From positions 1 through 5,761 of the forward strand of contig DATAXI010000252.1 of NCBI GenBank assembly GCA_036266845.1: DNA of 5,761 nt. Reading direction: 5' to 3'. Under the pieces are notes generated by a model. The model was given only the letters and a program-made list of their open reading frames with translations. It did no database searches and was not told where the DNA came from. Shown one piece after another: positions 1 through 4,596 of the stretch; positions within the stretch are counted from its first letter, which is position 1, and each line of letters starts with the position of its first letter. Both the position numbers and the translations under genes were made by a program. Source of the DNA: DATAXI01 sp036266845 (GTDB taxonomy: Bacteria; Verrucomicrobiota; Verrucomicrobiia; Chthoniobacterales; Chthoniobacteraceae).

Positions 1-2
1 CC

Positions 3-656
3 AACACCCTTGTCGGCATTGTCACCATTGCCCAGGGCTCCGTCTCTGGCGACGCCACCAATACCCTGGCAAAATCTTCCGATATCATCGTGATCAACGG
101 CGGCACCTTTGTGCTGAATGCAAACAGCGCCCTCGCCACGCCGGGCGCATTCACCATCAATTCGACTCCTGGCATCTCCGGCACCGCCGCCGGACAGGTT
201 CCCATCACGGTTGGCCTCGGCACCATCCTGCGCCAGGGTGCGGGGGTCAGCCTCGGCAGCGGGACCTCCGTCGGGGCCGGGACATTGACGCTCACTGACG
301 GCGCCACCATCGATTTTGGCTCCGATGGCAGCGTCGGCACTTTGAACTTCAACGGGTTTGTCGATTCCAATAATCTCTTCACCCTCACCATTCTCGATTA
401 CAATCGCACCACCAGCGGCATCGGCGCCGACGGCGTGGATGACCGGCTCATCTTCAACCAGCAACTGACCGCCGCGCAGCTCACCGATATCACCATCAAC
501 GGCCTCTCCTCCGCCGATACCGCGGAGGTGGCGCTGCCTGACGGTGAATTCGAACTGGTGGCCATCCCGGAGCCCTCCGGCATCGCCATTATCGTAATGG
601 GCGCCGCAATGTTGATCGTCGCGAAACGCTTTCGCCCGCGTGCCCGCAAATCCTGA
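3..656 (+). CDS. PEP-CTERM sorting domain protein, beta-strand repeat type (5' partial)
   Basis: The frame is open from the left edge, so this is the last 217 residues of a longer protein. The GTG at 90 is an internal codon, not the likely start. The visible part is rich in Gly, Thr, Ser, Ala and Asn in short beta-strand-like stretches, as in the autotransporter-associated beta-strand proteins common in Verrucomicrobiota. Near the C-terminus a segment reading DRLIFNQQLTAAQLTDI resembles the conserved pre-anchor region of such proteins. The end is a standard tripartite PEP-CTERM signal: IPEPS at visible residues 188-192, a hydrophobic stretch of about 15 residues, and a basic tail (KRFRPRARKS). 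Such proteins are exported and processed by an exosortase, here outside the window. The actual role (adhesin, matrix or surface layer protein) cannot be read from the sequence. The anchor call is firm; the function is unknown. Confidence 0.88.
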   Translation, partial: NTLVGIVTIAQGSVSGDATNTLAKSSDIIVINGGTFVLNANSALATPGAFTINSTPGISGTAAGQVPITVGLGTILRQGAGVSLGSGTSVGAGTLTLTDGATIDFGSDGSVGTLNFNGFVDSNNLFTLTILDYNRTTSGIGADGVDDRLIFNQQLTAAQLTDITINGLSSADTAEVALPDGEFELVAIPEPSGIAIIVMGAAMLIVAKRFRPRARKS

Positions 657-752
657 TCTTCACTGCGCTGATGCTTCGAATTGTCGCTGGCAAAATCCTT
701 TATTTGCAAGCCCCTGCGCCGATTCGTTGAGGAGTTTTGGGCCAAAGCTCGG

Positions 753-780
753 GACCAGGGCGCTGGTCAAGCGCTTGATC
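753..780. repeat. Overlapping hairpin and palindrome
   Basis: GACCAG (753-758) and CTGGTC (763-768) form a perfect 6-bp stem around the 4-base loop GGCG. The right arm overlaps a second palindrome, GGTCAAGCGCTTGATC (765-780), which is perfect except for one G-T pair. The two cannot form together, so as RNA they would be alternatives. There is no T-run after them, so this is not a standard terminator. Function unknown. Confidence 0.4.
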
Positions 781-791
781 GAGAAGCGGAT
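779..791 (+). repeat. 13-base direct repeat, copy 1
   Basis: TCGAGAAGCGGAT here is repeated exactly at 945-957, a spacing of 166 bases, within the same gene-free gap. The match stops at both sides. A 13-base repeat is unlikely by chance inside so short a gap, but not across the entire window, so significance is modest. Confidence 0.4.
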
Positions 792-944
792 CGCCCGGAG
801 GCCGAACCGCTCGTGATTCATCCGCGGCGCCATTGACGAACAAGCCGCTCGCTGTGAGCCGGATGCGGCCGCGCGGTGCGGATGTGGGTGGAAGGGGCAT
901 CTTCCCATGGAGCATGGAATCGGCTCCGGCGACGGGAGAGGGGT

Positions 945-957
945 TCGAGAAGCGGAT
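945..957 (+). repeat. 13-base direct repeat, copy 2
   Basis: This is the second exact copy of TCGAGAAGCGGAT, matching 779-791. It lies 120 bases upstream of the methyltransferase start and could be a protein-binding site pair or a remnant of a duplicated segment. Neither can be shown from sequence alone. Confidence 0.4.
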
Positions 958-1076
958 TTTCCCCGGCGGCCCGTGCTGGCGCTCAGGCTGCGATCTTTCA
1001 GCCGGGTTTCGGATCGAGCGGTGTGTTTTTTCGCTTACATTCCAATTCTCTTCTGCGAGCCTCCCGCCATTCAGCC

Positions 1077-1970
1077 ATGGATACCACTGCTCCCAATCCC
1101 TCCCCGGGTGAATCCGCACCGGCCTCGGCTCGCACGTCGCAAAACTTTGAGGATTTTGAGTCCCTCTCTCAATGCCCGGTGTGCGGCGCAGGCGGTTTTC
1201 AGCGCGCTTTCGAGCCCGATGTCGTCCAGTGCCAATCCTGCAAAGTATATTTTCGGAATCCGCGTCCCACCCAGGATGAAATCCGCCGTTCCTACGATGT
1301 GGGGAGCAACTATGCGGAATGGCAAAAAGATGACTCCAAGCGGGATATGATGTGGCGGCGCCGGCTGGCGTTGCTCACGGATTTCAAGCCCTCCGGCCGC
1401 TTGCTCGATGTGGGGGCCGGAGACGGGTACTTCCTCGACCGGGCGAAGGAAGCGGGATTCGAAACCTACGGAACGGAACTCTCAGAAACCGGCGCCGAGT
1501 ATGCCCGGCAGCGGGGGCACCAGCTTCTGCTCGGCCAGATTAAGGACGTTGATTTCAAGGGCCTGAAGTTCGACGTGATTACTCTCTGGCACGTCCTGGA
1601 GCATTTGCCGAATCCGGGAGAAGCTTTGTCGATTATCTCGAATCTCCTTCGCCCGGGGGGAATCTTTGGCCTCGCGGTACCCAATGAGGATAACCATCTT
1701 TTTCGTCACCGGATCGGGCTTAAGAAACAAGCCAATCCGCTGGGCCTTCTGACCTGGTCCAAGGAAATCCATCTTACCCACTTCCAGCCGTCAACGCTGA
1801 AGGGGGCGCTTGCCGCCCATGGTTTCAAGGTCCGAAAATTCGGGGTCGATGACATCTATTGGGATCGAAGCGCAAAGAATATGGCGAAGCTGAAACTCCA
1901 GAAATCGCTATCGTCGCTTTTCGAATGGCATTTCAGCATGGCCATGTATTGCGTCTGCACCCGGGAATAA
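1077..1970 (+). CDS. Class I SAM-dependent methyltransferase with N-terminal zinc ribbon
   Basis: This 297-residue protein probably transfers a methyl group from S-adenosylmethionine to an unidentified acceptor in the cytoplasm. Residues 33-55 form a probable zinc ribbon, C33PVC36 and C52QSC55. The Rossmann fold follows, with the SAM-binding glycine motif LLDVGAGDGYFL at 109-120, an acidic residue after strand 2 (E134 in YGTELS), and the post-motif FDVITLWHVLEHLPNP at 165-180. LLRPGGIFGLAVPN (190-203) and HLTHFQPSTL (232-241) fit Methyltransf_23-type enzymes often found in polysaccharide and natural-product clusters. The start at 1077 is chosen because the sequence becomes protein-like there; the in-frame ATG at 876 would add 67 low-quality residues. 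There is no Shine-Dalgarno sequence upstream. It lies between two PEP-CTERM genes on the same strand, but the long gap before it argues against one operon. The fold is secure; the substrate is unknown. Confidence 0.9.
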   Translation: MDTTAPNPSPGESAPASARTSQNFEDFESLSQCPVCGAGGFQRAFEPDVVQCQSCKVYFRNPRPTQDEIRRSYDVGSNYAEWQKDDSKRDMMWRRRLALLTDFKPSGRLLDVGAGDGYFLDRAKEAGFETYGTELSETGAEYARQRGHQLLLGQIKDVDFKGLKFDVITLWHVLEHLPNPGEALSIISNLLRPGGIFGLAVPNEDNHLFRHRIGLKKQANPLGLLTWSKEIHLTHFQPSTLKGALAAHGFKVRKFGVDDIYWDRSAKNMAKLKLQKSLSSLFEWHFSMAMYCVCTRE

Positions 1971-1995
1971 CTCTGGGAGAACAGGGCCTCACTTC

Positions 1996-2010
1996 AAGGG
2001 CGACCTTTTT
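1996..2010 (+). terminator. Possible weak terminator after the methyltransferase
   Basis: A short stem AAGG/CCTT around a GCGA (GNRA-type) tetraloop runs straight into five T residues (2006-2010), 26 bases after the stop codon. The 4-bp stem is too short for a confident intrinsic terminator. Confidence 0.25.
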
Positions 2011-2109
2011 CTTTAGTGGTTTGCTGAGACATTTATTTCCGGTGAGAATAATAACATCTAAGGGGGACGGGCGCATTACATCTTCGTCCATTTGCTTGAA
2101 TAATGTTAA

Positions 2110-2115
2110 TATAAT
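2110..2115 (+). promoter_or_regulatory. Perfect -10 box (TATAAT) upstream of the PEP-CTERM gene
   Basis: TATAAT lies in the AT-rich run TAATGTTAATATAATTTG, 38 bases before the ATG at 2154. A transcript starting about 7 bases downstream would have a leader of roughly 30 bases. No good -35 element sits at 16-18 bases: TTGCTT at 2092 is too close and TTCGTC at 2083 is too far, so an activator or alternative sigma factor may be involved. The box itself is seen; promoter activity is inferred. Confidence 0.5.
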
Positions 2116-2153
2116 TTGCAATTGCTGACGGATTCCGGTCGAATCGCGGAGCC

Positions 2154-2909
2154 ATGCAATCGCGCATTTCAAAGGGCAAGGGAGAAGTATCACACGGTAT
2201 TGGAATCCGCTTAGCTATAGTCCTGGGAGCCAATTGTCTTGTGTTCCTTGTTGCGCCTGCCGCAAGGGCGCAAGGTACCACAGTTGCCGAGTACGCGTTT
2301 CATGACGGTTCGCTGGCGTCGAGCGCCGGCAGTCCCGATGCCACCGCATCAAACATCAACACCGGCGCTGGGCTTTCGGGTGATACCGAGTTCGTTCTTT
2401 TCGGCGGCAGTACTTACACGGACGGCGCATCCTCGGAGGACCTGCCGCTTACAGAATCTGCCGCGGTAACGGATAGTGATTATTTGAGTTTTACTGTTAC
2501 TCCAACGAGTGGATCGCTTGACTACGCCGACCTTACTTTTGAGCTCTGTACGGAGGTCGGAAGCGTTAGCCCACCCTTTGTGGACGACATTGATGTGCGC
2601 TCAAGCGTGGATAACTTTACCACCGACCTGTTACAGACCTCCGACTTTAATGATTCTGGCGATGCGCAGGCCGGAGTGGGCGGCTCGATTTCACTCCCCC
2701 CGGAGAGTGGACCGGTAACGTTTAACTTCTATTTCTTCGATAATCAGAGCAGTTCTTCAACTGTCACTTTCGCGAACATCTTCCTCACAGCGGAGCCCGT
2801 TCCAGAACCTTCGATCCCTATAATTTTGGGCCTTGGTTTTGTCTGCCTGATTGGTGTTTCCTATCGCAAGCGCCGGTCATCGCAGCGCGTTCGATTTATT
2901 CCGGAATAA
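2154..2909 (+). CDS. PEP-CTERM sorting domain protein, complete (251 aa)
   Basis: A small exported protein. An N-terminal signal peptide has a basic n-region (R4, K7, K9, R19), a hydrophobic core at about 20-34, and a likely cleavage after A39 (ARA before QG). The mature part is acidic, rich in Ser, Thr, Asp and Gly, and beta-strand-like, with no recognised catalytic motif and two isolated cysteines (C28 in the signal, C132). The C-terminus has VPEPS at 216-220, a hydrophobic segment at 221-235, and a basic RKRR cluster at 238-241: a complete exosortase recognition signal. The last ten residues after the basic cluster are a longer tail than usual. The ATG at 2154 has GGAG only two bases upstream, too close for a normal ribosome binding site. 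Base composition is lower in GC than pheA or scpB (27 of 60 at 2461-2520). The envelope role is inferred; the function is unknown. Confidence 0.88.
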   Translation: MQSRISKGKGEVSHGIGIRLAIVLGANCLVFLVAPAARAQGTTVAEYAFHDGSLASSAGSPDATASNINTGAGLSGDTEFVLFGGSTYTDGASSEDLPLTESAAVTDSDYLSFTVTPTSGSLDYADLTFELCTEVGSVSPPFVDDIDVRSSVDNFTTDLLQTSDFNDSGDAQAGVGGSISLPPESGPVTFNFYFFDNQSSSSTVTFANIFLTAEPVPEPSIPIILGLGFVCLIGVSYRKRRSSQRVRFIPE

Positions 2910-2927
2910 TGTGGTTGTGACCGGCGC
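2870..2927. repeat. Nested inverted repeats straddling the PEP-CTERM stop codon
   Basis: GCGCCGGTCA (2870-2879) and TGACCGGCGC (2918-2927) are a perfect 10-bp inverted repeat. Inside the 38-base loop is a 14-base perfect palindrome, TTATTCCGGAATAA (2896-2909), whose last three bases are the stop codon. As RNA this could be a long stem closing a smaller TTATT/AATAA hairpin. No T-run follows directly. It may protect the mRNA 3' end, act with the downstream T7 hairpin, or be a protein site. The repeats are seen; the function is inferred. Confidence 0.55.
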
Positions 2928-2940
2928 GAGGAATGTCTGT

Positions 2941-2974
2941 CCAGCTTCGCATGAATCCGCTGGTTGATTTTTTT
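2941..2974 (+). terminator. Candidate intrinsic terminator of the PEP-CTERM gene
   Basis: CCAGC (2941-2945) pairs with GCTGG (2959-2963) around a 13-base loop, and seven T residues follow at 2968-2974. The stem is short, the loop is large, and TTGA separates stem from T-run. Position (31 bases after the stop) and strand fit termination of the upstream gene. Confidence 0.45.
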
Positions 2975-3040
2975 GTGCCAATAAAGGGGGGCGAGCGTGG
3001 GAATGGTTGGCGGATGTTTCCTTGACGAAAACGATGACTG

Positions 3041-3053
3041 AGCCAGGTTGGCT
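3041..3053. repeat. Small perfect hairpin
   Basis: AGCCA (3041-3045) and TGGCT (3049-3053) form a perfect 5-bp stem with a 3-base loop GGT. No T-run follows; TATATA lies four bases downstream. Confidence 0.35.
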
Positions 3054-3082
3054 GCTTATATAGGGTCAGGCCAAGGAAGGGG

Positions 3083-3123
3083 CCGGCAAGGGGTGTTCTA
3101 CAAATTGTTCTACCCCGAGCCGG
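3083..3123. repeat. Two-part hairpin containing a duplicated 8-mer
   Basis: The outer stem CCGGC (3083-3087)/GCCGG (3119-3123) and the inner stem GGGGT (3090-3094)/ACCCC (3112-3116) are separated by a symmetric two-base internal loop (AA opposite GA). The apical part contains the direct repeat TGTTCTAC at 3094-3101 and 3106-3113 around AAAT (the spacer is 3102-3105). Strong pairing without a T-run suggests an RNA element or a protein site rather than a terminator. Confidence 0.5.
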
Positions 3124-3133
3124 ACTTCATCAA

Positions 3134-3146
3134 TTCGGCTGCCGAA
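3134..3146. repeat. Perfect palindrome TTCGGC-T-GCCGAA
   Basis: Six bases on each side of a single central T are complementary; as RNA it would be a 5-bp stem with a 3-base loop CTG. It is followed by AAA on the plus strand and begins 10 bases after the two-part hairpin at 3083-3123. Confidence 0.4.
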
Positions 3147-3179
3147 AAATGAGATATTACGGGCTTTCATGGGATTCAC

Positions 3180-3204
3180 TGAGCATGAATGATTATTATG
3201 CTCA
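3180..3204. repeat. Seven-base inverted repeat
   Basis: TGAGCAT (3180-3186) and ATGCTCA (3198-3204) are perfectly complementary around an 11-base AT-rich loop. It lies downstream of tRNA-Leu on the minus strand, so it might form in the tRNA 3' trailer. Confidence 0.4.
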
Positions 3205-3231
3205 AAACGCATAAGCGCCTGTATCGAGGCG
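3204..3231 (-). terminator. Possible weak terminator of tRNA-Leu
   Basis: Reading on the minus strand from the tRNA 3' end, CGCCT/AGGCG (3227-3231 with 3216-3220) forms a 5-bp stem around six bases. A second short stem, CGC-TTAT-GCG, then leads into TTTT (3207-3204). Both stems are short and the T-run has only four bases, so termination is uncertain. Confidence 0.3.
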
Positions 3232-3252
3232 GCAGAAGCGCGCTTTTAGAGG

Positions 3253-3337
3253 TGCCGGTGGCGGGACTCGAACCCGCACGGTGGTTTCCCACCAACGGAT
3301 TTTAAGTCCGTTGCGTCTGCCATTTCGCCACACCGGC
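3253..3337 (-). tRNA. tRNA-Leu (anticodon UAA)
   Basis: This 85-nt class II tRNA folds fully by eye. The acceptor stem is GCCGGTG/CACCGGC with discriminator A, the D-stem GCG/CGC, and the anticodon stem ACGGA/TCCGT with loop CTTAAAA, giving anticodon TAA (3304-3302), which reads UUA and probably UUG. The long variable arm GGTGG-GAAA-CCACC is typical of tRNA-Leu, and the T-arm is GCGGG-TTCGAGT-CCCGC. The 3' CCA is not encoded: after the discriminator A the sequence is CCT, so CCA must be added by the CCA-adding enzyme. No second copy of the tRNA 3' end was found in the window, so there is no sign of an integrated element here. Confidence 0.97.
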
Positions 3338-3350
3338 ATGTGCTTTGCGG

Positions 3351-3378
3351 ACGATAAAGGCGGGGCTGTAGGTTTCAA
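3351..3378 (-). promoter_or_regulatory. Candidate promoter of tRNA-Leu
   Basis: On the minus strand a -35 TTGAAA (3378-3373) and a -10 TATCGT (3356-3351) are separated by 16 bases. Transcription would start about 7 bases on, near 3344, a few bases before the tRNA 5' end. The -35 matches consensus at five of six positions and the -10 at four of six. Confidence 0.45.
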
Positions 3379-3439
3379 TCGCCGTTTTTCCGGGCTGGGA
3401 GGTGTTTTGGAGGACCTTTTTGGATTGCGGCTTTGTGCT

Positions 3440-3471
3440 TTGTGGGGGAGGGCGATGGTGTTGTGGGGGAG
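3440..3471 (+). repeat. 11-base direct repeat in a G-rich tract
   Basis: TTGTGGGGGAG occurs at 3440-3450 and again at 3461-3471, a 21-base period, between tRNA-Leu and the end of pheA. With the GGG at 3450-3452 and 3477-3479 there are four G-runs on the plus strand, but one 12-base loop makes a canonical G-quadruplex doubtful. Confidence 0.4.
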
Positions 3472-3479
3472 ACGGCGGG

Positions 3480-4547
3480 TTATGGCTGGCCGCTTTTTGG
3501 GTAGCTGCCCAGGATTTTGACGAAGGAGCAATGTTTTTGGAGTTCGGCTAGGGCCTGGACGAGGGCCGGTTCTTCGGCGTGGCCGTCCACGTCCACGAAG
3601 AAGAAGTATTCCCAGGCTTTGCGCTTGGAGGGGCGGCTCTCGATTTTGCTCATGTTGATGCGGAGGTCCTTGAAGGGGGCGAGGGCGAGGAAGAGGGCGC
3701 CGGGCTTGTCCTGAACGCTGAACATGAGCGAGGTTTTATCGTCGCCGGTGGGCGGGCAGCCGTTGGGGCCGATGATGAGGAAGCGGGTGGTGTTGTTGGG
3801 GCTGTCCTGGATGGAGGCTTCGAGGATATCGAGGCGATAGACTTCCGCGGCCATGCGGCCGGCGAGGGCGGCGGCGTGCGGCTCTTTGGAGGCGAGCTCG
3901 GCGGCGCGGGTGGTGCTGGATACTTCGATGAGATCGACGTGCGGCAGGTTGTGGCGCAGCCATTGGCGGCATTGGCCGATGACTTGGGGGTGGGAATAGA
4001 CGGTGCGGATTTCCTCGCGCGCGATGTTTGCGATGAGGTTGTTTTCGATCTTCATCGAGAACTGGGCGCAGACGCGCAGCTCGGAATCCATGAATTGGTC
4101 GAGGGTGTAACTGACGGCTCCCTCGGTGGAGTTTTCGATGGGTACGACGCCGTAATCGGCGGCGCCGCGCGCGACTACGTTGAAGACTTCCGCGATGCTG
4201 GATTGCGCGGCGTATTGCACGCTGGCGCCGAATTTCTCGCGCGCAGCCTGATGGGACCATGTGGCGACGGGGCCGAGGAAGGCGATGGTGAGCCCTTTTT
4301 CGAGGGCGAAGGAGGCGGACATGATCTCCCGGTAAATGGCGCGGATGGCGCTGGCGGGCAGGCGCCCGTGGTTCCGCTCGACCAGGGAGCGGAGGAGCTG
4401 TTCCTCGCGTTCCGGGGCGTAGATGGCGACGTTGTCGCGCTTTTTGAGGACGCCGACTTCGTGGACGAGATCGGCGCGCTGGTTCAGCAGCTCCAGGAGC
4501 TGGGAATCGATCGCATCGATGCGGGAGCGGATTTCGCCGAGGGTCAT
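3480..4547 (-). CDS. pheA: Bifunctional chorismate mutase / prephenate dehydratase (P-protein)
   Basis: This 355-residue cytoplasmic enzyme converts chorismate to prephenate and then to phenylpyruvate, the precursor of phenylalanine. Residues 1-85 are an AroQ-type chorismate mutase; R7, R24, K35 and E48 align with E. coli P-protein R11, R28, K39 and E52. The dehydratase domain begins near 86 (LTIAFLGP) and has PIENSTEG (136-143), YSHPQ (184-188) and the catalytic TRF (254-256). A C-terminal ACT domain (about 271-350) carries PGAL (282-285) and ESRP (303-306), the phenylalanine-binding motifs, so feedback inhibition by Phe is expected. The usual GTF/GTY in the first dehydratase motif reads VATW here. 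The ATG at 4547 is chosen because the CM domain starts there; the open frame continues upstream over scpB but is Pro/Ser/Arg-rich and not real. No Shine-Dalgarno is visible. It follows scpB by 49 bases, so cotranscription is likely. Confidence 0.95.
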   Translation of the reverse strand: MTLGEIRSRIDAIDSQLLELLNQRADLVHEVGVLKKRDNVAIYAPEREEQLLRSLVERNHGRLPASAIRAIYREIMSASFALEKGLTIAFLGPVATWSHQAAREKFGASVQYAAQSSIAEVFNVVARGAADYGVVPIENSTEGAVSYTLDQFMDSELRVCAQFSMKIENNLIANIAREEIRTVYSHPQVIGQCRQWLRHNLPHVDLIEVSSTTRAAELASKEPHAAALAGRMAAEVYRLDILEASIQDSPNNTTRFLIIGPNGCPPTGDDKTSLMFSVQDKPGALFLALAPFKDLRINMSKIESRPSKRKAWEYFFFVDVDGHAEEPALVQALAELQKHCSFVKILGSYPKSGQP

Positions 4548-4596
4548 TGATTTTGAAGAATGAAATATGGGTGATGAAAAGGACCGCGCCAAATGG

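Larger units (their letters stand above)
657..1076. other. Intergenic gap with no convincing gene (420 bases)
   Basis: No frame here has protein-like composition or a recognisable family. The in-frame upward extension of the methyltransferase to an ATG at 876 gives Arg/Ala/Gly/Ser-rich sequence typical of translated GC-rich noncoding DNA. The gap contains small hairpins (690-707, 753-768, 890-905, 905-917, 986-1003), a palindrome at 765-780, and a 13-base direct repeat at 779-791 and 945-957. No good sigma70-like promoter for the methyltransferase was found. It could be untranslated leader or a decayed gene. Confidence 0.6.
2910..3252. other. Hairpin-rich gap of 343 bases without a gene
   Basis: No protein-like frame is visible between the second PEP-CTERM gene and tRNA-Leu. 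The interval instead holds at least five separate inverted repeats (2941-2963, 3041-3053, 3083-3123, 3134-3146, 3180-3204) plus one next to the tRNA (3216-3231). There is a TTGACG at 3022 and a TATATA at 3057, but their 29-base separation does not make a promoter. It could be a structured RNA, clustered terminators or a palindromic repeat element; the sequence does not decide. Confidence 0.5.

Noticed and set aside
398..745. Minus-strand frame opposite the first PEP-CTERM gene
   Set aside because: It is low-complexity shadow sequence opposite a gene with a clear PEP-CTERM anchor.
876..1076. Earlier start of the methyltransferase at 876
   Set aside because: It would add 67 Arg/Ser/Gly-rich residues with no similarity to methyltransferase N-termini; protein-like sequence begins at the ATG at 1077.
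3022..3062. Promoter with TTGACG and TATATA
   Set aside because: The two boxes are separated by 29 bases, far outside the usual 16-18.
2870..3231. CRISPR array
   Set aside because: The repeats are inverted, differ in sequence from each other and have no regular spacer length.
3180..3337. Attachment site or integrated element at tRNA-Leu
   Set aside because: No integrase and no duplicated tRNA 3' end occur in the window; the inverted repeats nearby are not att-like direct repeats.
3202..3531. Minus-strand frame of 109 codons crossing tRNA-Leu
   Set aside because: It reads through the complete tRNA gene and into the end of pheA; the Arg/Pro-rich product is a typical translated noncoding sequence.
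3579..4550. Long open frame of 323 codons on the plus strand opposite pheA
   Set aside because: It is the antisense shadow of a GC-rich gene, with Gly/Ala/Glu/Asp-rich composition and no family resemblance, while the minus-strand frame is a clear P-protein.
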